A stretch of DNA of 64,000 nt from Thermohalobaculum sp039180675 (GCA_039180675.1 JBCDDC010000006.1:62001-126000), one strand, 5' to 3'. Positions 31,570-40,788 are shown, numbered from the stretch's first letter. Notes: a model not told the origin generated them from the letters alone. Numbers and translations: made by a program.

Positions 31570-33633
31570 GTGGCGTCCGAGCTACGCCGGATGATCCTGT
31601 GGCTGCCGGTTGGCATGGGGATCGGGATCGCGTTCTACTTCGAGCTGGTGGAAGAACCGAGCCTTATCTGCGCGATTTCCCCTTTGCCATGGCTGATCGT
31701 GCTGATTTCCGGCCACGCGGGGCGGGCTGGCCTTCCTGCATTGATTGCGATCTGGGCGGGCTTTGCGACCTCGCTCGGCTTCTCCGCTGCGTTGATCCAG
31801 ACGGCGGTGAATGGCGTTCAGATGCTGGACTACCGCATGTCCGAGACCGTGGAGGGCAGGGTGGTCGAGGTCAGCCGGTCCGCCAGCGGCGCGCCACGGA
31901 TCCTGCTGAGAGACGTGACGATCTACGGTCTGCCGCGGGAGAAAACGCCGAGGGCCGTCCGTGTCTCGCTCAAGCCCGGTGACACTGTTCCCGCGCCGGG
32001 CGACCGGATCAGAATCTACGCCTCGCTCTCGCCACCAGGCGGCCCGGTCGAGCCCGGCGCCTATGATTTTCGCCGCCACGCCTATTTCGCAGGGCTCGGC
32101 GCCGTGGGCTTCGCCCATGGGGTGGTTGTGCCCGTGCCTGAGCAAGAGGCGCTTACTGCGACCGAAATCATCGGAACTTGGGTCGCCAGAACGCGCCATG
32201 ATCTCTCCGCTGCGATCCGCCAGCATCTGCCGGGTCCCGCGGGAGGGTTCGCTGCGGCAATCATCGTGGGTGACCGCGCCTATATCGAGGAGGCGGACGC
32301 TGAGGCGCTGAGGACCGCAAACCTGGCGCATCTGCTGGCGATCTCCGGGCTTCACATGGGGATCTTAACGGGACTCGTCTTTGGCGGTGTCAGGCTGTTG
32401 CTGGCCATGAGCGGTGCGTTCGCGATGCGCTTCTCGGCCAAGAAGCTCGCAGCCATGGCGGCCCTGCTGGTCGCAGCGGGATATCTGGTGATGTCGGGGT
32501 CGACCGTCGCAACGCAGCGCGCCTTCATCATGGTTGGCGTTGCGCTGCTCGCCGTTCTGTTCGACCGGCCCGCCATCACGCTCCGCGCCCTCGCCATCGC
32601 CGCCGTTGTGGTGCTGCTCATCCGGCCGATCTCGCTGGTGGAGCCGGGCTTTCAGATGAGTTTTGCCGCGACCTGCGCGCTGGTGACGGGGTTCGAGGCG
32701 ATCGGAGACTACCTGAGGCGGGATCGCGCCGAGCAAGCGCCTGAAAGGCGCGGCTTTGGGCGCCGGATCGCTCGCCGTGTTGGCCTTTATGTCGGCGGGC
32801 TCGTGCTAACGACAATTCTGGCGGGGCTCGCCACAGCGCCCTTCGCCGCCTATCACTTTAACCGGACAGCGCCCTATGGTCTGATTGCCAACCTTGCCGC
32901 CGTTCCGGTTATGGGCCTTGTCGTGGCGCCAAGCGCCCTCGCGGCCGGCCTGTTCGCACCATTCGGTCTCGAGGGACCGGCGTTGAAGGTGATGGGGGAG
33001 GGGATCTTGGCGATCCTCTCGGTATCCCGCTGGGTGGCTGGATTTCCTGGCGCAGTCGGGTTTGTGGCTGCCTTTCCGGCATCCGTCATCGCCGCAATTG
33101 CACTGAGTGGCCTTTGGCTCTGCCTTTGGCGCAGCCGGTGGCGGCTCCTGGGTCTTGCTGGTTTCGCCGTCGCGGCCGTTCTGATGGTTCGGTCGGACCC
33201 GCGGCCCGACGTTCTTGTCGCACCCGATGGGCGGCTGACTGGAATTCTCGGGCCCGAGGGTCGCGTGATCGATCATCCAAGACGGCGGTCCTTCATCGCG
33301 TCCAACTGGTTGAGGCGCGACGGCGATCCCGCGGAGCAATCTGATGCAGCTGCCCGGCCTGGGGTCGAGCGGGACGGCAAGGCGGTGCTCGCCCATCTCA
33401 GCAACGGCAGTCGCTTGGTGGTTCTGCGCAAAGCCGAAGAAGCTGATCGGTTCTGCACCGAACGCACTCTTGTCCTCGTATTTCAGGGAAAGGCACCGAG
33501 GGGGGATTGTAAAGCGCTTGGCGCGCTAGAGCTCTCGCGCATGGGTGGCCTTGCAGTGTCGTCCGACGGCGATGAGGTTTCCATCACGCCAGCGCGCCCT
33601 GCAGCGCGCCGACCATGGTCGGTGAGGGACTAG
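31570..33633 (+). CDS. comEC: ComEC/Rec2 family DNA-uptake channel protein
   Basis: About 687 residues. An N-terminal transmembrane part is followed by a soluble OB-type DUF4131 region (about 90-200). The competence domain comes next (about 225-510), with AAIIVGDRAYIEEADAEALRTANLAHLLAISGLHMGIL and STVATQRAFIMVGVALLAVLFDR. The family moves single-stranded DNA across the inner membrane. The C-terminal region (about 540-687) lacks any HxHxDH-like metal motif, so the metallo-beta-lactamase domain is degenerate or absent. The start is uncertain: GTG 31570 has GGGGGAG very close, TTG 31540 is in frame upstream, and ATG 31591 lies inside. It ends 1 bp from lexA, tail to tail. Confidence 0.9.
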   Translation: MASELRRMILWLPVGMGIGIAFYFELVEEPSLICAISPLPWLIVLISGHAGRAGLPALIAIWAGFATSLGFSAALIQTAVNGVQMLDYRMSETVEGRVVEVSRSASGAPRILLRDVTIYGLPREKTPRAVRVSLKPGDTVPAPGDRIRIYASLSPPGGPVEPGAYDFRRHAYFAGLGAVGFAHGVVVPVPEQEALTATEIIGTWVARTRHDLSAAIRQHLPGPAGGFAAAIIVGDRAYIEEADAEALRTANLAHLLAISGLHMGILTGLVFGGVRLLLAMSGAFAMRFSAKKLAAMAALLVAAGYLVMSGSTVATQRAFIMVGVALLAVLFDRPAITLRALAIAAVVVLLIRPISLVEPGFQMSFAATCALVTGFEAIGDYLRRDRAEQAPERRGFGRRIARRVGLYVGGLVLTTILAGLATAPFAAYHFNRTAPYGLIANLAAVPVMGLVVAPSALAAGLFAPFGLEGPALKVMGEGILAILSVSRWVAGFPGAVGFVAAFPASVIAAIALSGLWLCLWRSRWRLLGLAGFAVAAVLMVRSDPRPDVLVAPDGRLTGILGPEGRVIDHPRRRSFIASNWLRRDGDPAEQSDAAARPGVERDGKAVLAHLSNGSRLVVLRKAEEADRFCTERTLVLVFQGKAPRGDCKALGALELSRMGGLAVSSDGDEVSITPARPAARRPWSVRD

Positions 33634-33634
33634 G

Positions 33635-34363
33635 TCAGTAGGTACGGATCAGGCCGACCATCTTACCCTGGATCTTGACCTGATCGTCGCGATAGACGCG
33701 GGTCTCATAGGTCGGGTTAGCCGCTTCCAGTGCGATCGAACGGCCCTTGCGGCGCAGCTTTTTCAGCGTCGCCTCATGGTCTTCGATCAGGGCAACTACG
33801 ATATCACCATTCTCCGCATCGACTTGCTTGCGTACGACCACGACATCGCCCTCGAAGATCCCGGCGTCGATCATCGAGTCACCCTTCACCTGAAGCGCGT
33901 AATGCTCCCCGGATGCCCTCAGCATCGAGGACGGCACGCCCAACTGCGTCGTCCCACTTTCCATGGCTTCGATCGGTACGCCCGCAGCGATCCGGCCAAT
34001 CAAGGGCACTGATGAGGTCTCTGCTACGGTCACGCCCTCGCCGCCGAGCCGTTCGATCGCCCCGCGTTCAGGCTCATCACGGTCCAGATCGCCCTGGATA
34101 ATCGATGGTTGGAAGCCCCGGGCGGGTACCAAAACTTTGTTCCCGAAATTCTCTGGAAGGCGCAGGATCTCAACCGCGCGGGCTCGGTGTGCGAGCCTGC
34201 GAATAAACCCTCTCTCTTCGAGTGCGGTAACCAGCCTGTGGATCCCGGATTTGGACCTCAGATCCAACGCGGCTTTCATCTCGTCGAACGACGGAGAAAC
34301 GCCGTCTCGTTGCACGCGCTCGTGGATGAACATCAGCAAATCATACTGTTTCTTTGTCAGCAT
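33635..34363 (-). CDS. lexA: LexA SOS repressor
   Basis: 242 residues. It has the N-terminal winged helix MLTKKQYDLLMFIHERVQRDGVSPSFDEM (residues 1-65) and a C-terminal S24 self-cleavage domain. The cleavage site Ala-Gly is in GRIAAGVPIEA, the catalytic Ser in VKGDSMIDAGI, and the Lys downstream in the EATLKKLRRKG segment. RecA-stimulated autocleavage derepresses SOS genes. The ATG at 34363 is the family start; the frame runs 13 codons further upstream over the leader. A GTTC-N7-GTTC box lies 45 bp upstream, so lexA is autoregulated. It is downstream of moeA in the same direction. Confidence 0.97.
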   Translation of the reverse strand: MLTKKQYDLLMFIHERVQRDGVSPSFDEMKAALDLRSKSGIHRLVTALEERGFIRRLAHRARAVEILRLPENFGNKVLVPARGFQPSIIQGDLDRDEPERGAIERLGGEGVTVAETSSVPLIGRIAAGVPIEAMESGTTQLGVPSSMLRASGEHYALQVKGDSMIDAGIFEGDVVVVRKQVDAENGDIVVALIEDHEATLKKLRRKGRSIALEAANPTYETRVYRDDQVKIQGKMVGLIRTY

Positions 34364-34407
34364 TCCGTCAGTCCCTGCGTTCCAGATTGCGGAAATTAAC
34401 ACTCATT

Positions 34408-34422
34408 GTTCTATAAGTGTTC
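34408..34422. promoter_or_regulatory. SOS box (LexA operator) of lexA
   Basis: GTTC-TATAAGT-GTTC exactly fits the alphaproteobacterial SOS consensus GTTC-N7-GTTC. On the minus strand it overlaps a near-consensus promoter: TTGACA (34431-34436) and TATAGA (34410-34415), spaced 15 bp, just upstream of lexA. Repressor binding would occlude RNA polymerase. Confidence 0.88.
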
Positions 34423-34455
34423 CCGATTTGTGTCAAGCAGGTGTGGATAACCCTG

Positions 34456-35649
34456 TTAATCGTCAAGCAGGATGTACTCGACGAGTGTCCCAATTTTTGC
34501 GCGTTCTGCGTGTGGTGGGCGCACGACGAGGCAATTTGCGTGTGCAAGAACACTGAGCCGCGAACTGTCCTGGTTCTCGTGAATATCGACAACTGGCGTG
34601 ACCTCTCCGTCGGAGCGGAGCGACGCACGCATGTAGTGCTCCCTTGAACCATTCGCGTCGATCTCGTGGCCGAGGGTGGCGATGCGCCTTTTGCGCGGGG
34701 CAGCGGGCAGGCCGAGCGCCTTATCGATGGCCGGGCGCAGGAAGACCTCACCGCAGACCATCGCGGAGACCGGGTTGCCCGGCAGGCCCAGCATCATCGC
34801 CCCGCCGAAACGCCCTGCCATCAGCGGTTTCCCGGGACGCATGGCGATCTTGTAGAAGTCGAGCTTGAGCCCCTCGCCGGACATCACTTCGGCCACCAGA
34901 TCGTGTTCCCCAACAGAGGCGCCGCCAAGCGAGACAATGATGTCCGCGCCCTCGGCTGCGGCGAAGGAGGCGCGCAGGCTCTCCGCCGTGTCCCGTGCGA
35001 TCGGGCACATCCGGGGCAGGGCGCCTGCGGCTGTGAGCATCGCGGCCAGACCGAAGTTATTCGATGCGATGATCTGGTCTGGTCCGGGTTCCTCGCCTGG
35101 CAGGACCAACTCGTCGCCGGTGGGGATCAGAGCGACGACCGGGTGCCGCGCAACGCGTAACTCAGCGACATTCATGGCAGCGAGCAGGGCTAGATCCCGC
35201 GCAGTGATCCGGTGCGGAGCCGAGATCCGAAAACCAGCCTCGAAATCACCGCCGGCCGGGCGAATGTATTCGCCTTTGGTCGGGGCTTCCTGCACGGTGA
35301 TCCGGTCCGCTTCTCGCGCGCAATTCTCCTGAATGAGGATCGCGTCAGCACCCTGGGGCACCGGCGCACCGGTAAAGATCCGGATTGCCGCGCCTAGGGG
35401 CAGGGACATACCCGCCCGGTGCCCGGCCGCTGACTCATCGACAACCTTGAGAACGGCGCCAGGCAGCGCTTCCGATGCCCTGACTGCATATCCATCCATA
35501 GCTGAGGCGGCGAAGGGCGGCTGATCGCGCCTCGCGATTGCGTCTTCCGCCAAGACCCGCCCGGCTGCGTCTGCAAGCGAAACAGTCTCCGTGGGCATTG
35601 AGGGCGCGAGGTCAAGCACCTTTGCCAGGGCGTCGGCCGTGCTCAGCAT
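34456..35649 (-). CDS. moeA: Molybdopterin molybdotransferase
   Basis: 397 residues. It inserts molybdate into adenylylated molybdopterin. Motifs: PPFAASAMDGYAVRASE (residues ~44-60), GAAIRIFTGAPVPQGADAILIQE, LIPTGDELVLPGEEPGPDQIIASN, IIVSLGGASVGEHDLV and the loop LPGNPVSAMVCGEVFL. The ATG overlaps the moaC stop (TGATG), and an in-frame GTG one codon upstream is possible. It belongs to the trpC-moaC-moeA unit on the minus strand and lies upstream of lexA with the lexA promoter between. Confidence 0.95.
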   Translation of the reverse strand: MLSTADALAKVLDLAPSMPTETVSLADAAGRVLAEDAIARRDQPPFAASAMDGYAVRASEALPGAVLKVVDESAAGHRAGMSLPLGAAIRIFTGAPVPQGADAILIQENCAREADRITVQEAPTKGEYIRPAGGDFEAGFRISAPHRITARDLALLAAMNVAELRVARHPVVALIPTGDELVLPGEEPGPDQIIASNNFGLAAMLTAAGALPRMCPIARDTAESLRASFAAAEGADIIVSLGGASVGEHDLVAEVMSGEGLKLDFYKIAMRPGKPLMAGRFGGAMMLGLPGNPVSAMVCGEVFLRPAIDKALGLPAAPRKRRIATLGHEIDANGSREHYMRASLRSDGEVTPVVDIHENQDSSRLSVLAHANCLVVRPPHAERAKIGTLVEYILLDD

Positions 35650-36122
35650 CACTCGGCCCGATAGGCGCCCGATTTGCCGCCATCCTTGTGGGTCAGGCGG
35701 ATGTCCGTGATCTGCATCCCCTTATCGATGGCCTTGACCATATCGTAGACCGTGAGCGCTGCGGCAGAGACGGCCGTCAGCGCCTCCATCTCCACGCCCG
35801 TCTTGCCGGAGAGTTTGACAGTCGCCTCGATCTCGACCCGGTCAGGCGGCGCGGGCGTCAGATCAACCGTGATCTTTGTCAGCAAAAGCGGGTGGCAGAG
35901 CGGAATGATCTCTGGCGTCTTCTTCGCCGCCATGATCCCAGCAAGCTGAGCGATGCCGAGAACGTCGCCCTTCTTCGCCCGGCCTTCCTGGATGGCCGTC
36001 AGCGTCTTGGGCGTCATGATCACGGTGCCGCGGGCTGTCGCCGTGCGTTCGGTCGCGTCCTTGTCGCCGATATCGACCATCCGCGCATTGCCCTGGTCAT
36101 CGAGATGCGTGAGCTTGCTCAT
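35649..36122 (-). CDS. moaC: Cyclic pyranopterin monophosphate synthase
   Basis: 157 residues, the usual length. It forms cyclic pyranopterin monophosphate from the MoaA product in molybdenum cofactor synthesis. Motifs: ARMVDIGDKDATERTATARG, KKGDVLGIAQLAGIMAAKKTPEIIPLCHPLLLTKI (the catalytic-region signature), GKTGVEMEALTAVSAAALTVYDMVKA, and a basic C-terminus with THKDGGKSG. Its ATG overlaps the trpC stop by four bases and its stop overlaps the moeA ATG. Confidence 0.96.
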   Translation of the reverse strand: MSKLTHLDDQGNARMVDIGDKDATERTATARGTVIMTPKTLTAIQEGRAKKGDVLGIAQLAGIMAAKKTPEIIPLCHPLLLTKITVDLTPAPPDRVEIEATVKLSGKTGVEMEALTAVSAAALTVYDMVKAIDKGMQITDIRLTHKDGGKSGAYRAE

Positions 36123-36931
36123 CGGAAGTTCGCAGGTGCCGGATTATCGAGGATCGCGCGGGTCGCGGCGGCCACGTCGTCTTGGCGCATCAGGCTCTCG
36201 CCGATCAGGAAGGAGCGCGCACCCGCCCGTGCGAGCCTGGCCAGATCAGCCGGCGTTGAAAGCCCGCTTTCACCGACCAACAGACGGTCTGCAGGTACGT
36301 CCTGCGCCAGGGTCTCCGTGGTCTCGAGGCTGACTTCGAAGGTCTTCAGATCACGGTTGTTGATACCCAGCAGCTTCGAGCGGAGGTCGAGCGCACGGGT
36401 CAGTTCCTCCTGATCATGCACCTCGACCAGAACATCCATGCCCCAGTCAAAGGCTGCTGATTCAAGCTCATTCGCTTGTTGATCGCTGACGGAGGCGAGG
36501 ATGATGAGGATGCAGTCGGCGCCGAGGGCGCGGGCTTCTGCGACCTGGTAGGAGTCGTAGAGGAAATCTTTGCGGATCGCGGGCAGGGATGTCGCCGCGC
36601 GCGCCTCGGTCAGAAACGCGTCCGCACCCTCGAAACTCGGCCCGTCGGTCAGAACGCTGAGGCAGGTGGCGCCACCTTCTTGGTAGGCACGTGCGAGGGC
36701 AGGGGGGTCGAAATCTTCGCGGATCAAACCCTTGGAAGGGCTCGCTTTCTTGATCTCGGCGATCAATCCGTACCGGCCCGCCTCTTCGGTTGTGCGGAGC
36801 GCGCCCAGGAAGGGCCGTACCGGGTCTGCCGCGCGGGCCGCGGCTTCGACCTCGGCAAGCGGACGGGCGGACTTGCGTTCGGCGATCTCGTCGAGCTTGT
36901 AGGCCTTGATCTTGTCCAGGATGTCGCTCAT
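36119..36931 (-). CDS. trpC: Indole-3-glycerol phosphate synthase
   Basis: 270 residues, stand-alone TrpC (not fused to TrpF). It closes the indole ring in tryptophan synthesis. Barrel motifs: IAEIKKASPSKGLIREDFDP, CLSVLTDGPSFEGADAFL, IRKDFLYDSYQVAEARALGADCILII, LVEVHDQEEL, LGINNRDLKTFEV, and LLVGESGLSTPADL. The ATG at 36931 follows AGAGGC; the frame runs 23 codons further upstream. It heads trpC-moaC-moeA and is separated from trpG-trpD by a gene of opposite direction, so it needs its own promoter in the 171-bp gap before 37103. Confidence 0.96.
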   Translation of the reverse strand: MSDILDKIKAYKLDEIAERKSARPLAEVEAAARAADPVRPFLGALRTTEEAGRYGLIAEIKKASPSKGLIREDFDPPALARAYQEGGATCLSVLTDGPSFEGADAFLTEARAATSLPAIRKDFLYDSYQVAEARALGADCILIILASVSDQQANELESAAFDWGMDVLVEVHDQEELTRALDLRSKLLGINNRDLKTFEVSLETTETLAQDVPADRLLVGESGLSTPADLARLARAGARSFLIGESLMRQDDVAAATRAILDNPAPANFR

Positions 36932-37102
36932 GGCGCCTCTGTTAGCCTGTCCAGTCGCCGCCGCCAAGAGGGCGGATCGGGCGGGATGCTTCCGTAACAC
37001 TTACGTAGTTCTTTCATAACGACAGCGGGAGGTGCCTTTACCGGCCCGGTTCGTGCCTTATTGTCCTGCGAGATCCCGGCGGCGGCCGGGCAGGGAGGCC
37101 TT

Positions 37103-37987
37103 ATGGAGCTTTTGCTGGATCTGTTCCTGCCGCTGTCATTGGCGGTGATCATGCTGTCTCTTGGGCTCGGCCTGACGCTCGGCGATTTCGGCCGAGTGGT
37201 GCGGCTGCCGCGCGCCTTCATCGCCGGCGCGATCGCGCAAGTCATCCTGTTGCCGCTGGTCGCTTTTGGCTTGTTGATGATCGTGCCGCTGCCGCCGGAA
37301 TTGGCGTTGGGCGTGATGATCCTGTCCTTTTGCCCGGGTGGCGTCACCTCGAACGTGCTTGTCCGGTTTGCCCGAGGCGCGCTGGCGCTGTCGATCACGC
37401 TGACCGCGGTTGTGAGCCTGCTCGCGGTCGTCACCGTGCCGGTGCTGGTCGCGTGGATGGCGGAGCTGTTCGTCGGCGCCTCGACCGAGGTGGATGTCTC
37501 AAACCTGGCGGTCGCGGTCTTCCTGATCACTACGCTGCCGGTCGCGACCGGGGTCGCGATCCGCCACGCCGCGCCCGCCTTTGCCGACCGGGTTGAGAAG
37601 CCGCTGGCGATGCTTGCGAATATCATCTTCGTGCTGATCGTGATCGGCGCCGTTGCGGCGGGGGCGGGGACGCTGCTTGGCAATCTGGCGACCCTCGGGC
37701 CCCTCCTGATCGCGCTCAATGTCGCGATGCTGGCGATCGGGCTCGCGGTTGGCTGGGTGAGTGGGCTGACCCGACCCGAGCGCATCGCGATTGCACTGGA
37801 GGCTGGTGTTCAGAACGCAGCGCTGGGGATTACGCTGGGCGGGCTGCTGGCCGATGCGTCAGGGGCGCTGCCGGGTTTCACGCTGCCCTCGGCGATCTAT
37901 GGCATCACTATGTATCTGGTGGTCGCGCCGTTTCTGTGGTGGGCCCGGCGTGGGGTTAGCCAGACGTCGCCTGTGCCAGCCGGGTGA
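37103..37987 (+). CDS. Bile acid:sodium symporter (BASS) family transporter
   Basis: 294 residues with eight to ten hydrophobic segments. The BASS core motif FCPGGVTSNVLVRFARGALALSITLTAVVSLLAVVTVPV (about residues 76-114) is clear, as is the second half-site ALEAGVQNAALGITLGGLL near 230-250. The family carries organic anions with sodium; the substrate here is unknown. The ATG at 37103 has GGGAGG four bases upstream. The gene is inserted on the plus strand between trpD and trpC, and its 3' end overlaps the trpD 3' end by 32 bp. Confidence 0.88.
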   Translation: MELLLDLFLPLSLAVIMLSLGLGLTLGDFGRVVRLPRAFIAGAIAQVILLPLVAFGLLMIVPLPPELALGVMILSFCPGGVTSNVLVRFARGALALSITLTAVVSLLAVVTVPVLVAWMAELFVGASTEVDVSNLAVAVFLITTLPVATGVAIRHAAPAFADRVEKPLAMLANIIFVLIVIGAVAAGAGTLLGNLATLGPLLIALNVAMLAIGLAVGWVSGLTRPERIAIALEAGVQNAALGITLGGLLADASGALPGFTLPSAIYGITMYLVVAPFLWWARRGVSQTSPVPAG

Positions 37988-38966
37988 CCTTCTCCCGCGC
38001 GGCGCCGCTGTCGAGGCTCTGGGCCGCGAGCATCACGCCATCCTTCAGGTTCGTGACCTTGCCCACGACCATCAGGGCGCAGGCGGCGTTCAGGAGAACG
38101 GCATCGCGATAGGCGCCCGATGCACCCTCCAGAAGCGCCCGGAACGCGGCCGCATTGTCCTCGGGCGTACCGCCCAAGATATCCTCGAAAGGGTGCACGG
38201 GCAGCCCGGCGTCCTCGGGGTGGATTTCCTGCTCGGATATCTCACCACTGGAGAGCGAGACGACCCTGGTTGGCCCGGCGATCGACACTTCGTCGGTCCC
38301 GTCCGCGCCGTGGACTAGCCACGCCGAAGTCGAGCCGAGTGCGGCCAGCGTCTCTGCCATCGGGCGGAGGAACTCGGGCGCGAAAGCTCCGGTGAGCTGA
38401 TGTTTCACACCGGCCGGATTGGTAAGTGGTCCGAGAATGTTGAAAATCACCCGCGTGCCAAGCTCGACCCGCACAGGCTGCACATGGCGCATCGCCGCAT
38501 GGTGCATCGGCGCCATCATGAAGCAGATGCCAGTCTCAGCCAGCGCTTTCTCGGCCACATCGGCTGGGACCATGACATTGACGCCCATCTCGGTCAGCGC
38601 GTCGGCCGCCCCTGAGCGCGAGGAAAGCGCCTTGTTTCCGTGCTTGGCAACCGGTACGCCGCAGCCCGCGACGACGAAGGCCGTGGCAGTCGAGATGTTC
38701 AGCGTGCCCTTGCCGTCACCGCCGGTGCCGACGATGTCCATCGCGCCCTCAGGTGCCGCGACATGGGCTGCGCGGGCGCGCATGGCGGAGGCTGCTCCTG
38801 CGATCTCGTCGACCGCCTCGCCCCGCGTGCGCAGCGCCATCAGAAAGCCGCCGATCTGGGCCGGGGTCGCCTGACCCTCCATGATGATGCCAAAGGCGTC
38901 CTCCGCCTCGGCACGAGAGAGAGGCCGGCTCGCCGCCAGCCCGATCATCGGTTTCAGGTCGGTCAT
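37956..38966 (-). CDS. trpD: Anthranilate phosphoribosyltransferase
   Basis: 336 residues. It transfers phosphoribosyl to anthranilate. Motifs: DIVGTGGDGKGTLNISTATAFVVAGCGVPVAKHGNKALSSRSGAADALTEMGVN (about residues 78-131, the PRPP site), FNILGPLTNPAGV, VVHG-type AWLVHGADGTDEVS, and a C-terminal LLNAACALMV. Its start overlaps the trpG stop by four bases. Its 3' end overlaps the BASS transporter gene, read in the opposite direction. Confidence 0.96.
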   Translation of the reverse strand: MTDLKPMIGLAASRPLSRAEAEDAFGIIMEGQATPAQIGGFLMALRTRGEAVDEIAGAASAMRARAAHVAAPEGAMDIVGTGGDGKGTLNISTATAFVVAGCGVPVAKHGNKALSSRSGAADALTEMGVNVMVPADVAEKALAETGICFMMAPMHHAAMRHVQPVRVELGTRVIFNILGPLTNPAGVKHQLTGAFAPEFLRPMAETLAALGSTSAWLVHGADGTDEVSIAGPTRVVSLSSGEISEQEIHPEDAGLPVHPFEDILGGTPEDNAAAFRALLEGASGAYRDAVLLNAACALMVVGKVTNLKDGVMLAAQSLDSGAAREKVTRLAQATSG

Positions 38967-39547
38967 GCCGACACCGGGTCCTGCGCGAGGGCGAGGAAGT
39001 TCCGCAGCATCGCGTGGCCATGTTCAGATGCGATGCTTTCCGGGTGGAACTGGACGCCGTGGACGGGGCGCGAGACGTGGCGCACCCCCATGACCACGCC
39101 CGATTGCGACTTTGCCGTGACCTCGAGTTCCTTAGGCAGGCTCTCCGGCTCGATAATCAGCGAATGGTAGCGGGTGACCTGAAATCCCTGGGGCAGTCCC
39201 TCGAAAACGCCGGAGCCGTCATGGGTGATCGTGGAAAGCTTACCATGCAGAATTTCGTGGCAGTGCGCGACCTCGGCACCGAACGCGGCGCCGATCGACT
39301 GATGGCCGAGGCAGACGCCGAGAATCGGGAGATCCGCAGGCGCGGTGCGGACGAGATCGACACAGATCCCGGCCTCCTTCGGCGTGCAGGGGCCGGGCGA
39401 GAGCACGATGGCCGAGGGGTTCAGTGCGAGCGCATCCTCGACCGTTAGCTCGTCATTGCGCACCACATGTGACTTTGCGCCGAGCTCGCCCAAAAAATGC
39501 ACCAGATTGTAAGTAAAACTGTCATAGTTATCGACGAGCAGAAGCAT
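38963..39547 (-). CDS. trpG: Anthranilate synthase glutaminase component
   Basis: 194 residues, class I glutamine amidotransferase. It supplies ammonia to TrpE. The oxyanion/strand motif VLSPGPCTPKEAG, the nucleophile Cys in ILGVCLGHQSIG and the His-Glu pair in GVQFHPESIASEHG are all present. The N-terminus MLLLVDNYDSFTYNLVHFLGE starts at 39547. The frame extends 28 codons upstream over non-conserved leader. It is coupled to trpD by an ATGA overlap. trpE is not in the window. The same sequence family also serves as PabA, but pairing with trpD supports TrpG. Confidence 0.95.
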   Translation of the reverse strand: MLLLVDNYDSFTYNLVHFLGELGAKSHVVRNDELTVEDALALNPSAIVLSPGPCTPKEAGICVDLVRTAPADLPILGVCLGHQSIGAAFGAEVAHCHEILHGKLSTITHDGSGVFEGLPQGFQVTRYHSLIIEPESLPKELEVTAKSQSGVVMGVRHVSRPVHGVQFHPESIASEHGHAMLRNFLALAQDPVSA

Positions 39548-39702
39548 AGCGTCCCAGTTCCCCGAGTTGTTCAACTGCGCTCTGACGGGTAGCCGAGCGG
39601 TGCCGCAGGCGGTATAGATGCGCCCAAGCATCGGGCGGCGTCAAGCGCTGACACCGGGCAGAGCGTTGAGATGTGGGTTCAGCCAGACTTCGGAGGGTCA
39701 TC

Positions 39703-40788
39703 ATGGCGGGAGAGCGGCGGGTGCCATTGTCAAATCGTAAGTCGAACGAGGTGGCGGAGCCCTCGAAGAAAAGGTTCTCGTACGGGCGGTTCTTTGCGGG
39801 CACGGTCGCTGGCGTGGTCGTCTCAGGTGTAATCTTCGTCGCCATGGCCTTTGTGATTCCGCCGGAAACACAGACGACGGTTGCCTCTGCGCCGCTGGAA
39901 GCGGAGCCCGCAGTCGAGCCTGAGGCGGAAGCGCCGGCATCGCAGGAAACTCCGGAGGAAGACACCGCCGCCGCGGACCTCCCTCAACCTGTTGAAGAGG
40001 CCGTGGAAGATGACCAACAGGTAGCCGTGGCGAGCACGCCCGCGCCGGAGACTGCCGCGGAGCCCCCGGCCGACGGCCCCGATGCATGGCAGGCGCATCG
40101 CGCGGCCTTCAACGCCTCGAGCACCATCCCGCTGATCGCAATCGTGCTGGAGACGCCTGACGAGTCGGAGATCCCGGCTGATGCGATCCTCGGCCTCGGC
40201 ATTCCATTCACCATCGCGCTCGTGCCCCGCGACGAGGGGTCCACGCAGTTTGGCGAGAAGGTCCGCGCGGCCGGGCTGGAAGTGCTCGCGCATGTGCCGA
40301 TGGAAGAGACCGGGACGCCGCCCTCGGACAGCGAGATCCGGAGCGGCATGCCGGAGACTCAGGTGCGCGAGCTCACACGGGGCTACCTCGATCGATTGCC
40401 GAGTGCAGTCGGCTTGTCTACTCAAGGCGGCAGCGCGGTGACTGGCGACGCGACCATCATGTCCGCCGTGATCGAGGAACTGCAGCGCGGCGGCTATGCC
40501 TTTGTCGATGTCCACGCGGGGGGCGAGGGGGCAGGCTTCTCGATCGCGCAAGGGGCGGGAACACCGGCGGTGCGCAATTCGCTGGTGCTCGCACCCGATA
40601 CGCCTGAAGACGCGGTCTATGATTTGATCGAGGCCGCCGCACGCGATGCGGTGGCGGGCGGTGAGGTCGTGGTCTTCGCCAAGACGAGTGCCTCGGTGCT
40701 GCTGGGCATCTCGCGCTGGGCGCTGGAGCGCAATGGCAAGGACGCGCGGCTTGCGCCTCTGACCGCCGTGGTCGAGCGGCGGAACTGA
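39703..40788 (+). CDS. Divergent polysaccharide deacetylase family protein
   Basis: 361 residues. A short basic cytoplasmic start and one transmembrane segment (about 30-50, FFAGTVAGVVVSGVIFVAMAFVI) are followed by an acidic Pro/Glu-rich linker (about 55-130). The periplasmic divergent polysaccharide deacetylase domain (PF04748, about 140-350) shows IPLIAIVLETP, ILGLGIPFTIALVPRDEG, VLAHVPMEETG and VGLSTQGGSAVTGD. These proteins may act in envelope or septal glycan metabolism; the substrate is unknown. GGAGGG lies about six bases before the ATG at 39703. The stop overlaps the next gene's ATG (TGATG). Confidence 0.85.
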   Translation: MAGERRVPLSNRKSNEVAEPSKKRFSYGRFFAGTVAGVVVSGVIFVAMAFVIPPETQTTVASAPLEAEPAVEPEAEAPASQETPEEDTAAADLPQPVEEAVEDDQQVAVASTPAPETAAEPPADGPDAWQAHRAAFNASSTIPLIAIVLETPDESEIPADAILGLGIPFTIALVPRDEGSTQFGEKVRAAGLEVLAHVPMEETGTPPSDSEIRSGMPETQVRELTRGYLDRLPSAVGLSTQGGSAVTGDATIMSAVIEELQRGGYAFVDVHAGGEGAGFSIAQGAGTPAVRNSLVLAPDTPEDAVYDLIEAAARDAVAGGEVVVFAKTSASVLLGISRWALERNGKDARLAPLTAVVERRN

